A stretch of 56,737 nucleotides of DNA, taken from UBA9076 sp964418835. Its GTDB lineage: Bacteria; Bacillota_I; Bacilli_A; Erysipelotrichales; Erysipelotrichaceae. The stretch is taken from assembly GCA_964418835.1 (NCBI GenBank), contig CAYQNJ010000008.1:1-56737 (forward strand). The letters are read 5' to 3'. Positions 7,108-16,278 of the stretch are shown here, piece after piece. The first letter of the stretch is position 1; every line of letters begins with the position of its first letter. The notes under the pieces were generated by a model. That model saw only the letters and a program-made list of their open reading frames with translations, had not been told where the DNA came from and did no database searches. The translations under genes and the position numbers were made by a program.

Positions 7108-8967
7108 TTATATTTCTGTAAAAGATAATCTTTCTTTAAAATGTTGTTGTAAATCTTTATCTATACAGTAGATATAACAACCCTTCATACCTCTAGTTAG
7201 AAGTGTTCTATATATATTTTTAATTAACTCAGTTAGTTCTTCAGGTCTTGTTCTTAACCCTTTTTTACCAGCACTATCTTTATAATTATTATAAGATCCA
7301 TAAACACTCATGGTTTCATTATCAAATAGCATATCATTACCTATAATTACTCCAACATAATCAAACTCTAATCCTTGAACAGTGTGTATACATCCAACTT
7401 GGTTAATACCTTCTTCTCTTATCGACCATAATTCAGAATTACTCCTTTGATTCCATGGCATTCTAAAATTATAGTCTTCAATGATAATATCATCCACTTC
7501 AGCATAGTTGTTATTTACCTTAGTCCATTCCCAAGCATAACCAGCTAATAATCTAGAGTTAAAGCCTCCGTTATTTTTTTCAAGAATTGAATTTCTTAAT
7601 TCAACTGGACTGTCAAATATTTTAAACTCAAATGATTCTTTATCCCAACCATCAAAATTACCAGTATCTCTATATTGTAATACTGTATCTATCCAGTTTA
7701 TAAAGCCTTCAGCACCAGAACATCTGAATTGGGCTTCTAACTTAATTTCATAAACTTCTGATCCTAGTTTATTTGCGACTCTTCTAATTTCTTCTACCGT
7801 ACCTATATCTACAGGTCTTATTCTTTGATTATCATCTACAAAAAATACATTTACTTTAGAAGATTTAATTATATCCTCAATTTGATTATCACCTTGATAC
7901 ATGAAAGCACCTTCACCTTTTAACCTATGTGCTTCATCAACAATTATTACATCCAAACTATTTTTATCAGAAAGATAATATGATGATGATCCTTTAAACA
8001 AATGATTCAATCTTGTTTTACTCATTAAGTTACTAGCTGTCAATTTTTCAACAACAACTTTTCTAAAAGAAGCATTAGGTGCTACAAAATTAACTGTTCT
8101 TCCTTTTTCTAATATCTTTCCTAGAGCATTTACAGAAATAACTGACTTTCCTGTTCCAGGACCACCTTCTACTATTACAGTTTTCTTACCATCCATTTTA
8201 TCTATAAAACTTAAAATAGTTTCAAATGCAACCTTTTGTTCATCAAGTAAAATAAATTCATCATTTCCTTTTATTAACTCTCCAACATAGTCAATAAGTT
8301 TTTTAGATGGTTTAATTCTTCCATTTTCTAATTCATATAATATTTCAAGACCTTCACCCTTTCCAACATGGTCTTTAATGAATTTTTGTAACTTTTTAGT
8401 ATCACCTTTGAAATATATTGGTGAAACATCAATTATGTCTTTGTACAAATCAGATTTCAAAGGTTCAGGATATCCTTCCTTATAATTATGTAAATAAGAA
8501 CATGAAACGCTCTTTAAATCATTTTTGTAAACTGATTCATTCATATCATCCATCATCATTTTGTATGACCAAGCTTGATATGATGGATGTGGTAACTCAC
8601 GTATATTTCCTCCAACAACTGATCTTACAATTTCATTTTTGTCAGTCTCTTCGGCAGATTCCCATTGCTTTAATTCTATAATCACAAAGGATTTTTCATC
8701 CATTCCATTATTTCCCGCAATAATAAAGTCAACTCTTTTACTTGAAGGTGGAATTGTAAATTCTATAAGCACACCACAATCATCTGGAACTTCTGAATTT
8801 CTAATAATATTCCCCATGAATTGCATTGAGTTATTCCAAGACATTCTTTCATTATCGTTTGGTTTTTTTCCAAATGCTTTAATAAACGAATCACTTATTT
8901 TATCTGTAATTAAATTTTCAACAACATTATTTTTGAAATCTTTAGTACTACTTTGATAAAGTATCAT
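7108..8967 (-). CDS. DUF2075-family nuclease/helicase-like protein
   Basis: A protein of 619 residues. The N-terminal third carries a PD-(D/E)XK-like nuclease pattern: VDF (D80) then IIELKQW (E98, K100), followed by the HPSYQAWSY segment usual in this family. The rest is a superfamily 1-like ATPase core with Walker A GGPGTGKS (268-275), Walker B IIVDEAHR (341-348), QFRCSG and a late VQGLEFDYVGVI motif. Such proteins are thought to act on nucleic acid and often appear among mobile or defence genes. It is 10 bases after mazG with an AGGAGAG site, so the two form one operon. The substrate is unknown. Confidence 0.75.
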   Translation of the reverse strand: MILYQSSTKDFKNNVVENLITDKISDSFIKAFGKKPNDNERMSWNNSMQFMGNIIRNSEVPDDCGVLIEFTIPPSSKRVDFIIAGNNGMDEKSFVIIELKQWESAEETDKNEIVRSVVGGNIRELPHPSYQAWSYKMMMDDMNESVYKNDLKSVSCSYLHNYKEGYPEPLKSDLYKDIIDVSPIYFKGDTKKLQKFIKDHVGKGEGLEILYELENGRIKPSKKLIDYVGELIKGNDEFILLDEQKVAFETILSFIDKMDGKKTVIVEGGPGTGKSVISVNALGKILEKGRTVNFVAPNASFRKVVVEKLTASNLMSKTRLNHLFKGSSSYYLSDKNSLDVIIVDEAHRLKGEGAFMYQGDNQIEDIIKSSKVNVFFVDDNQRIRPVDIGTVEEIRRVANKLGSEVYEIKLEAQFRCSGAEGFINWIDTVLQYRDTGNFDGWDKESFEFKIFDSPVELRNSILEKNNGGFNSRLLAGYAWEWTKVNNNYAEVDDIIIEDYNFRMPWNQRSNSELWSIREEGINQVGCIHTVQGLEFDYVGVIIGNDMLFDNETMSVYGSYNNYKDSAGKKGLRTRPEELTELIKNIYRTLLTRGMKGCYIYCIDKDLQQHFKERLSFTEI

Positions 8968-8977
8968 TTAAACTCTC

Positions 8978-9307
8978 CTATAAATTATTATATTTATCCT
9001 TTTTCCCAAATGCTTTTTCGATAGGATATTTTATATTATTTTTCTCTATTTTTTTATCCAAAATCTCATCTAAATCAATATTCAAAGTATCCGCAAACAG
9101 AATAGAATAAATTATTATATCTGCCAATTCATCTTTTATTCCTTCCATATCTTTTAAAGCTTCTTCATCAGTCTTCCATTGAAATTTTTCTAAAAGTTCT
9201 GCAGCTTCTAAAGAAATAGAAATTGCTAAATCTTTTGGTTTATGAAATTGTTTCCAGTTTCTATCATCTCGAAACTTAAGTATTTTTTCTCTAATTAATT
9301 TATTCAT
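8978..9307 (-). CDS. MazG-like nucleotide pyrophosphohydrolase
   Basis: An all-alpha NTP pyrophosphohydrolase of 109 residues. The EAAELLEKF segment and KDELADIIIYSIL give the paired acidic E-x-x-E / E-x-x-D magnesium ligands of the MazG fold. I place the start at 9307, because GGAGG at 9315-9319 is 7 bases from that ATG and only one from the ATG at 9313; a longer frame back to 9370 has no binding site and would run into the pyrG terminator. It is co-transcribed with the nuclease/helicase gene. It may cleanse nucleotides or act with that partner. Confidence 0.8.
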   Translation of the reverse strand: MNKLIREKILKFRDDRNWKQFHKPKDLAISISLEAAELLEKFQWKTDEEALKDMEGIKDELADIIIYSILFADTLNIDLDEILDKKIEKNNIKYPIEKAFGKKDKYNNL

Positions 9308-9354
9308 ATTCATACCTCCATTTAATGTTATCACACAAAAGATTGTTTTTTTAA

Positions 9355-9391
9355 CCAAAAAAGTACCCATGCTATTTCTAACATAAGTACT
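9355..9391 (-). terminator. pyrG terminator
   Basis: A 10-bp stem with two G-T pairs (9382-9391 with 9362-9371) around a 10-base loop, followed by TTTTTT on the minus strand, seven bases after the pyrG stop codon. Confidence 0.8.
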
Positions 9392-9397
9392 CTTAAA

Positions 9398-10993
9398 CTA
9401 AACTCTACAACTAATTGTCTCCACAAACTTTTTAAATAATGGATGACTTCTATTTGGTCTAGATTTAAACTCAGGATGGAATTGAACTGCCATAAAGAAA
9501 TCACAGTTTTTATTCTCAACACACTCAACCAAATTACCATCAGGAGATGTTCCTACAATCTCTAAACCATTTTCATTAAATATATCTCTATATTCATTAT
9601 TAAACTCATATCTATGTCTATGTCTTTCAGAAATCTCAGTAGTACCATATGCTTCATGCATTAAACTACCTTCCTTAATAACACATGGATAAGCACCAAG
9701 CCTCATAGTACCACCCTTATTAATATCATCGTTTTGATCAATCATAAAATCAATAATCTTATGAGTACTATTAGGATCAAACTCACTAGAATTTGCATCA
9801 CTATAACCTAATACATTTCTCGCAAATTCTATAGTAGCTATTTGCATACCCAAACATAAACCTAAATAAGGCACATTATTTTCTCTTGCATACTTAGCCG
9901 CAAGTATCTTACCTTCAATACCTCTTTCCCCAAAACCACCAGGAACACAAATTCCAGACACATCACCCAATAGTTCATTTACATTGTCTTTTGTCACATC
10001 TTCCGCATCAACCCATTTAAACTCAATATTAGTTCCACAATCAAAACCACCATGTCTAATAGCTTCTGTCACAGAAATATAAGCATCATGAAGTTTTACA
10101 TACTTACCAACAATACCAACCCTAACAGTCTTATCACAAGCATGAATCTTATCAACTGTGTTATTCCATTCCTCTAAATCAATGTTTGGTGCATCTAAAT
10201 TCAATTCCTTACAAACAATACTAGATAAATGTTGTTTCTCAAGCATTAAAGGAGCCTCATATAAACTAGGAACTGTTCTATTCTCTAAAACATAACCTGG
10301 CTTTACATTACAAAATAAAGAAATCTTTTCCTTAATATCTTCAGGAAGTACATCATCACATCTAGCAACGATAATATCAGGAGTTATACCATTAACTTGA
10401 AGTTCTCTTACAGAATGTTGAGTAGGTTTTGATTTATACTCATTACTACCAGGAATAAAAGGAACTAATGTTACATGTAAGAATAATGTTTCATCCTTAT
10501 TATGCTCTAATTGAACTTGCCTAATAGCCTCAATAAAAGGTTGAGATTCAATATCACCCACAGTACCACCAATTTCAGTAATAACCACATCCGCATTACT
10601 CTTTTCACCAACACTATATATAAACCTTTTAATTTCATTTGTAATATGAGGAATAATTTGAACTGTCTCACCTAAGTACTCACCACGTCTTTCCTTAGTT
10701 AAAACATTCCAATAAACCTTACCAGTAGTGATATTAGAAAACTTATTCAAATCTTCATCAATAAACCTTTCATAATGACCTAAGTCTAAATCCGTTTCTG
10801 CACCATCATCAGTCACAAAAACTTCACCATGTTGGTATGGAGACATAGTACCTGGATCAACATTTATATAAGGATCAAGTTTTTGTGAAATAACTTTAAG
10901 CCCTCTAGCCTTTAAAAGTCTTCCTAAAGAAGCCGCCGTTATACCTTTTCCTAATCCTGAAACAACACCACCCGTAATAAAAATATACTTCAT
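9398..10993 (-). CDS. pyrG: CTP synthase
   Basis: Makes CTP from UTP, ATP and glutamine. It has 531 residues, the usual length. The synthetase domain opens with TGGVVSGLGKGITAASLGRL and has NVDPGTMSPYQHGEVFVTDD, and the C-terminal glutamine amidotransferase has the nucleophile in GLCLGMQ and QFHPEFKSRP. AAGGAG precedes the ATG. The gene stands alone between a 5' leader with an intrinsic terminator and a 3' terminator, so it is regulated independently of its neighbours. Confidence 0.98.
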   Translation of the reverse strand: MKYIFITGGVVSGLGKGITAASLGRLLKARGLKVISQKLDPYINVDPGTMSPYQHGEVFVTDDGAETDLDLGHYERFIDEDLNKFSNITTGKVYWNVLTKERRGEYLGETVQIIPHITNEIKRFIYSVGEKSNADVVITEIGGTVGDIESQPFIEAIRQVQLEHNKDETLFLHVTLVPFIPGSNEYKSKPTQHSVRELQVNGITPDIIVARCDDVLPEDIKEKISLFCNVKPGYVLENRTVPSLYEAPLMLEKQHLSSIVCKELNLDAPNIDLEEWNNTVDKIHACDKTVRVGIVGKYVKLHDAYISVTEAIRHGGFDCGTNIEFKWVDAEDVTKDNVNELLGDVSGICVPGGFGERGIEGKILAAKYARENNVPYLGLCLGMQIATIEFARNVLGYSDANSSEFDPNSTHKIIDFMIDQNDDINKGGTMRLGAYPCVIKEGSLMHEAYGTTEISERHRHRYEFNNEYRDIFNENGLEIVGTSPDGNLVECVENKNCDFFMAVQFHPEFKSRPNRSHPLFKKFVETISCRV

Positions 10994-11021
10994 ATTTCAC
11001 TCCTTATTAATAATTTTCACG

Positions 11022-11074
11022 AAAAAAGAGGTTACTAAACATAGCGACAAATATGCCGTTTTTTTTAGTTCCTC
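11022..11074 (-). promoter_or_regulatory. pyrG leader attenuator
   Basis: GAGG-A-ACTAAA (11074-11064) pairs with TTTAGT-AA-CCTC (11039-11028), followed by TTTTTT, giving an intrinsic terminator between the promoter and pyrG. Firmicute pyrG genes are often controlled by such leader terminators through CTP-sensitive reiterative transcription. The GGG start used in Bacillus is not evident here, so the sensing mechanism is uncertain. Confidence 0.75.
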
Positions 11075-11085
11075 ATGACGTACTT

Positions 11086-11114
11086 ATTATACATTACCAC
11101 TTATTTGAATGCAA
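11086..11114 (-). promoter_or_regulatory. pyrG promoter
   Basis: TTGCAT (11114-11109), a 17-base spacer and TATAAT (11091-11086) on the minus strand. The predicted start is near 11079, a few bases before the attenuator hairpin. Confidence 0.7.
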
Positions 11115-11119
11115 TAAAA

Positions 11120-12286
11120 TTATTGCTTACTTTGTAAAATAATGTCATCCATAACTGCTTCATCCACATAGCCTGGTAAATAACCCATCAAACTACCATC
11201 TGGTTTATATATATAACTTGTAGGATAACCACTAGCCCCATACATAGCCTTCACAGAATAATCAATGTCATACACAATATTTAAATCAAATCCCTTTTCT
11301 TCCATATACTTTTCAACACCCTCTATATCAGTCTCTCTACCATCATTAGGTGTTGCTATCAATATCACAGCCACATCATCCCTTGTGTCATTTAACTTTT
11401 GAAGTATAGGTAATTCTTGATTACAATAAGGACACCATGTCCCATAGAAAGTAACCACAATAGTTTTACCTAAATAATCCTTTAAACTAACACTATTACC
11501 ATCACCATCATTTAAAGTAAATCCATATCTTTCAATATCTAATAAATCATCACTTTCTTTAGTTTCATTAATAGATGTATTAGAATTAATAACTCCATTA
11601 AACTCTTTTATACCTGTATAAATCATATTACCACCCAATAAAAGAATGATGATTCCAGCAATTATACCAGTCTTCTTTAATAGATCTTGATGTTTCTTTA
11701 ATAAAGATAAAATCGACTCTGTAAATAAACCAAGTAATAAAAACATCAATATAAAACCTAATGTATAAACACCTATATAAGCCATACCGATAACTCTACT
11801 AGAAGCACTTGCGGCTTTAACCATAGCACTAGCTAACAACGGACCAATACAAGGAGTCCAAGAAAAACTAAACAAAAACCCTAAAACATAAGCATTAACA
11901 AAATTCATCTTACTTAAATCTAAATTAAAAGGTAATTTATAATTTCTATTTAATAAAGGTATTTCAATAATCTTCATAGCCATTAAACCAAAAAAGATTA
12001 ACACCATACCACCAATAATAGAAAAGATAATAGAATATTTATTCATTAAACCAGTAAGAGAAGATACAGACAATGCTATTACAAAAAATACAGTACTAAT
12101 ACCTAATACAAAAAATATAGTTGTAAGCATTACCTTGCTTTTTTTATATGTAATAACACCATCAACCTCACTCTTAGCCCCTTGAGTTAAATAACCCATA
12201 TACAAAGGAATTAAAGGAACTACACAAGGTGAAAAGAAAGATAAAACACCTTCTATAAATAAAGCACTCAAAACACTAAAATCCAT
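11120..12286 (-). CDS. CcdA-type thiol transporter fused to a thioredoxin-like domain
   Basis: A membrane protein of 388 residues. Residues 1-235 form the CcdA/DsbD beta fold: VLSFFSPCVVPLIPLYMGYL carries the first redox cysteine, and FSWTPCIGPLLASA the second. Residues about 255-388 are a TlpA/ResA-like extracellular thioredoxin domain with GTWCPYC and the cis-proline SGYPTSYI. The fusion should carry reducing equivalents from the cytoplasm to surface thiols in one polypeptide. It starts 7 bases after uppP ends and is probably co-transcribed with it. Confidence 0.88.
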   Translation of the reverse strand: MDFSVLSALFIEGVLSFFSPCVVPLIPLYMGYLTQGAKSEVDGVITYKKSKVMLTTIFFVLGISTVFFVIALSVSSLTGLMNKYSIIFSIIGGMVLIFFGLMAMKIIEIPLLNRNYKLPFNLDLSKMNFVNAYVLGFLFSFSWTPCIGPLLASAMVKAASASSRVIGMAYIGVYTLGFILMFLLLGLFTESILSLLKKHQDLLKKTGIIAGIIILLLGGNMIYTGIKEFNGVINSNTSINETKESDDLLDIERYGFTLNDGDGNSVSLKDYLGKTIVVTFYGTWCPYCNQELPILQKLNDTRDDVAVILIATPNDGRETDIEGVEKYMEEKGFDLNIVYDIDYSVKAMYGASGYPTSYIYKPDGSLMGYLPGYVDEAVMDDIILQSKQ

Positions 12287-12293
12287 AATAAAC

Positions 12294-13133
12294 CTATATG
12301 ACTTTTAATAAACTTAAAATAATTACAATCAACCCAAGGATAATTCTATAGTAACCAAATACTGTAAAGTCATTCTTTCTAATATATTTCATCAATGCTT
12401 TTATTGCGATAATTGAAACAACAAAAGCAACTAACATACCCACTAATAATATAACTATACCTATAAAATCTAAAGACATTTGCAACTTCAACAGCTTCAA
12501 TAAACTAGCCCCAAACATCATAGGAATAGCCAAAAAGAAAGAAAACTCACTTGCTACCGTTCTAGAAGTACCAAGTAATATAGCACCTAGTATTGTAGAA
12601 CCACTACGAGAAGTTCCAGGTATTAAAGCTAACATTTGAAATACACCAATTAATAAAGCAGTTTTATATGACAAAGCCTCTAAACTTTTTATCTTAGTAG
12701 TAGGTTTCTTCTTTTCAATAATTATAAATAAAATACCATAAACTATTAATGTAATAGCTACAGTTAAAGGATTATATAATAATGCATCTATATAATCATC
12801 AAACAATAAACCAACTATAGCCGCAGGAACTGCCGCTATAGCAACCTTTACCCAAAGGTTTATTGTATCCATCCTTTGTTCTTTACTTTTCTTTACAGAA
12901 AAAGGATTAAGCTTATTAAAATATAAAAGCAATACAGCTAAAATACTACCAAGTTGAATTACAACTATAAACATATCCACAAACTCTTTGTTTATAACTG
13001 CATCACTATAAACCTTTAAAGGCATAAGTGCATCAACAATTATCATATGACCCGTACTACTAATAGGTAACCACTCTGTAATACCTTGAATAATACCTAA
13101 AATAATAGCTTTTATTATCTCAAAAATAATCAT
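12294..13133 (-). CDS. uppP: Undecaprenyl-diphosphate phosphatase (BacA/UppP)
   Basis: Recycles the lipid carrier for wall synthesis by dephosphorylating undecaprenyl diphosphate at the membrane. It has 279 residues and about eight membrane segments. Both catalytic signatures are present: QGITEWLPISSTGHMI near the N-terminus and LIPGTSRSGSTI in the middle. A TATAAT sequence sits at 13160-13155 upstream and a TGAGG binding site precedes the ATG. It probably leads a two-gene operon with the CcdA-thioredoxin gene. Confidence 0.95.
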   Translation of the reverse strand: MIIFEIIKAIILGIIQGITEWLPISSTGHMIIVDALMPLKVYSDAVINKEFVDMFIVVIQLGSILAVLLLYFNKLNPFSVKKSKEQRMDTINLWVKVAIAAVPAAIVGLLFDDYIDALLYNPLTVAITLIVYGILFIIIEKKKPTTKIKSLEALSYKTALLIGVFQMLALIPGTSRSGSTILGAILLGTSRTVASEFSFFLAIPMMFGASLLKLLKLQMSLDFIGIVILLVGMLVAFVVSIIAIKALMKYIRKNDFTVFGYYRIILGLIVIILSLLKVI

Positions 13134-13154
13134 AATCTTACCTCACAGTTAAAC

Positions 13155-13160
13155 ATTATA
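13155..13160 (-). promoter_or_regulatory. -10 box upstream of uppP
   Basis: TATAAT on the minus strand, about 22 bases before the uppP ATG. I see no convincing -35 at 17 bases. Confidence 0.45.
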
Positions 13161-13344
13161 ACACAATATAAATACACAAATTCTTAAGGTTTGTTTAAGA
13201 CACTAAAAACTTTACCCAATAATAAATATCACTAAATCTTAGTGGTCCATAAATAAAATACATGCATAAATAATCTTTAATATTTTGTTATATTCTCTTT
13301 CATTAATATTTATATACATCTTATTAAATTATACATCACCACAA

Positions 13345-13371
13345 AAGAAAAACATTCCATTTCTGGAATGT
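13345..13371 (-). terminator. Terminator at the end of the maltodextrin operon
   Basis: ACATTCC and GGAATGT (13371-13352 on the minus strand) form a stem followed by TTTTTCTTTT, touching the malQ stop codon. Confidence 0.85.
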
Positions 13372-14819
13372 TATATCCTTTCAAATCTTTTATTCATCTT
13401 TTTTAATAAACTAGTTTTATCTTTAAGTTTATTAAGCCTTGTAAGTCTATATTGCCAGTTAGGATTACCTACTGTCCCAGGTGTATTTAATCTACCCTTA
13501 TCTGTTAAATTCAACACATCCATAAACGGTACTATCGCAATTTGAGCATTACTACTTAAAGTATACCCTACCATATTTAATCCAATGTTTTCATAATCAA
13601 ATCCATTGTCTTTTAAATAGTTATCAATCTTAATTTTTTCAGCTTTCTTTTGTTTGTTGTACCATCCTCTGATAGTTTGATTATCATGAGTACCTGTATA
13701 AATAATAAGGTTCTCTCTATCCTCTTCCATACCATCAGGATTAAAAGAAAACTGAACAATTCTCATACCTTTAAAATTATAATGATCTCTTAGTTCTAAA
13801 ACTTCTTTTCGTAAATCACCTAAGTCTTCCGCAACTATATTAATATCAGGAAGTTTCTCAAATAATTTATCAAATAAAGCATAACCAGGAGCTTTTATCC
13901 ATCTACCTTTTTGAGCTGTAGGACAACTCTCAGGTATCTTCCAATATGTATCAAAAGCTCTGAAATGATCAATTCTTATAACATCAAACAATGTAGAATT
14001 ATACTCTAACCTATTAATCCAAAACTTAAATCCATTAGCCTTATGTTTTGGCCAATCATATAATGGATTTCCCCATCTTTGCCCTGTCACACTAAAGAAA
14101 TCAGGTGGTACTCCTGCAATAAATGTAGGTCTACCCTTTTTATTTAATAAAAACAAGTTTTGATTAGACCACACATCAGCACTATCAATACCAACATATA
14201 TAGGCATATCACCCATAATCTCAATACCCTTAGAATTAGCATAGTTTTTTAAATCATTCCATTGTTTAAAAAGTGTATATTGTACAAATAACTCAAACTC
14301 TATATCACTTTCATAAGGACTTAAATCCATCTTTTTATCGACTATCCAATCCTTCATAAACTTTGGCCAATCATTCCAACAAATCAATCTATTACTCTTC
14401 TTAAAAGTTAAAAACACTGCATAGTTATAAACCCAATCAAGTTTAATAAACTCCTCATATTTTTCATCTTTTTTAAATTTCTTAAATGCGACTCTTAGGA
14501 AATGTTGTTTATAAGCTCTAACTTCATCATAATCTATAGTACTATCAAACCTATTATATGAACCTGCCTTCTGAACCAAACCATCCTTATGTAATAATTC
14601 TAATGAAATATATAAATCATCCATTGCATTAGAAGAATAAGGTTGATATGGTGAATTACCATATCCTAAAGGATTCAAAGGAAGGATTTGCCAGATGCTA
14701 AAACCAGAACTCTTTAAAAAATCCACAAACTCATAACTTGATGGCCCAAAATCACCAATACCATGAAGTGATGGTAAAGATGCGACAGGCATCAATATTC
14801 CTGATCTTCTTCTATCCAT
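13371..14819 (-). CDS. malQ: 4-alpha-glucanotransferase (amylomaltase, GH77)
   Basis: Transfers glucan segments between maltodextrins in the cytosol, giving longer chains for the phosphorylase. It has 482 residues, the usual length. GH77 marks seen are GIGDFGPSSYEFVDFL and NPLGYGNSPYQ at the start, the nucleophile aspartate in VIRIDHFRAF, the acid/base glutamate in VAEDLGDL and the stabilising aspartate in TGTHDNQTIRGW. It starts one base after the amylase stop and ends the malE-malF-malG-amylase-malQ operon. Confidence 0.95.
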   Translation of the reverse strand: MDRRRSGILMPVASLPSLHGIGDFGPSSYEFVDFLKSSGFSIWQILPLNPLGYGNSPYQPYSSNAMDDLYISLELLHKDGLVQKAGSYNRFDSTIDYDEVRAYKQHFLRVAFKKFKKDEKYEEFIKLDWVYNYAVFLTFKKSNRLICWNDWPKFMKDWIVDKKMDLSPYESDIEFELFVQYTLFKQWNDLKNYANSKGIEIMGDMPIYVGIDSADVWSNQNLFLLNKKGRPTFIAGVPPDFFSVTGQRWGNPLYDWPKHKANGFKFWINRLEYNSTLFDVIRIDHFRAFDTYWKIPESCPTAQKGRWIKAPGYALFDKLFEKLPDINIVAEDLGDLRKEVLELRDHYNFKGMRIVQFSFNPDGMEEDRENLIIYTGTHDNQTIRGWYNKQKKAEKIKIDNYLKDNGFDYENIGLNMVGYTLSSNAQIAIVPFMDVLNLTDKGRLNTPGTVGNPNWQYRLTRLNKLKDKTSLLKKMNKRFERI

Positions 14820-14820
14820 T

Positions 14821-16278
14821 TTACTCTACCTCTAATATAACAACACCATACCCGCCTAAGGTAAGAGTATTGTTTAAAACACTTTTATCTAAAACATTAA
14901 TTTGATCTAGAATCTTTCCTTTAATATCCAATTCTATATTGTCTTCACTAAAGTTAATCAAGACAACATTACCCTCATAATTTAAAGCAAATACTCTATC
15001 ATCACTAACATCAAACTTACTTGCATTTTTATTATAGACATACTTATTTCTAAGCTCTATAACCTTTTTATAATGGTTTAATAATGAATCCTTATCTTTT
15101 TCTTGTTGTTTTATTGAAGACTCTATTTGGCTAGTATAATCACTATTTACAGGACTATTAGCATCCTTACCTTCTCCCCACAACATCGCAAGTCTTTTAT
15201 TCTCATCCTTACCACTACCCCTCATTCCTATTTCTTCACCATAGTAAATAAAAGGAGTTCCAATAGACAATAAATAAACACTAGCCGCAAGTTTTTGTTT
15301 GTTTAAATCAGTATAATAACCAGCACTTCTAGATTGATCATGATTTGATAAGAAAATACTATTTATAGAATTAGGACTAATACTCTTTATTGAATTATTA
15401 TATTCAATCATATTATTTGCTAAAGCTTTACCAGACTTAGAATTAATTGCCTTCGCAAAACTACCATCTTGTCCACTTTTTCCAAAATCAAATAAAGAAT
15501 CAATACCACTTCCATATGAATCTAATATCACATTATCACTAGACCATACTTCACCAACCACAAAGGCATCTTCTTTTTTATTTCTTACAACATCCATAAA
15601 CCATGATATAAATTCATTATTTTTACTTACATTGTTTTGATAGTAATAAAGTATTGCGTCTAATCTAAAACCTTTAATACCAGTATCTAACCAAAACTCA
15701 GTAATATCTTTTATTTCATTCCTAACATTTTCACTTTCAAGATTTAAATCTGGCATTTCACTCCAAAATCTTGCTTCATAGAAATATTTATTTCCTAAAG
15801 ATTCATAACCTGATTCCTTAGTATCACTAAAATGATAATAATCACACTTATTAGTAGGACTACATGTATCATTTAGTTTATTTTTCTTTGCACTAACAAA
15901 CCACTCATTTGTATCTGATGTATGGTTTATAGGTAAATCAATGATGATATCTATATTAAGTTTATTTGCTTTATCAACTAATTCCTTAAAATCATCCATA
16001 GTCCCATAATCACTATCAATTTGATAATAATCATCCACATCATACTTATGATATGTCTCACTCTTCATAATAGGCATCAACCAAATTCCACCAATACCTA
16101 AGTCTTTTAGATAATCTAATTTATTAGTAACACCCTTTAAATCACCAATACCATCATTATTACTATCATTAAATGAACCTACAAATATTTCATAATAAAC
16201 ATCACTTTCATAAGATGTTTTATTACAACCAACTAATGATATTAATAGAATCAAAGAAAGCAAAAGCTTCTTTATCAT
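14821..16278 (-). CDS. Lipoprotein alpha-amylase / neopullulanase-like GH13
   Basis: A protein of 485 residues with a signal peptide and lipobox LVGC (Cys at about 18), so anchored outside the membrane. The GH13 barrel shows IIDLPINHTS, GFRLDAILY (nucleophile D), FVVGEVW (acid/base E) and FLSNHDQS (stabiliser D). It overlaps malG by four bases (ATGA). Outside the cell it should cut starch or long dextrins into the maltodextrins that MalEFG import. Exact bond preference cannot be read from the motifs. Confidence 0.88.
   Translation of the reverse strand: MIKKLLLSLILLISLVGCNKTSYESDVYYEIFVGSFNDSNNDGIGDLKGVTNKLDYLKDLGIGGIWLMPIMKSETYHKYDVDDYYQIDSDYGTMDDFKELVDKANKLNIDIIIDLPINHTSDTNEWFVSAKKNKLNDTCSPTNKCDYYHFSDTKESGYESLGNKYFYEARFWSEMPDLNLESENVRNEIKDITEFWLDTGIKGFRLDAILYYYQNNVSKNNEFISWFMDVVRNKKEDAFVVGEVWSSDNVILDSYGSGIDSLFDFGKSGQDGSFAKAINSKSGKALANNMIEYNNSIKSISPNSINSIFLSNHDQSRSAGYYTDLNKQKLAASVYLLSIGTPFIYYGEEIGMRGSGKDENKRLAMLWGEGKDANSPVNSDYTSQIESSIKQQEKDKDSLLNHYKKVIELRNKYVYNKNASKFDVSDDRVFALNYEGNVVLINFSEDNIELDIKGKILDQINVLDKSVLNNTLTLGGYGVVILEVE

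Noticed and set aside
9331..9540. Minus-strand 69-codon frame at the pyrG end
   Set aside because: It is an out-of-frame shadow of the pyrG C-terminus and passes through its terminator.
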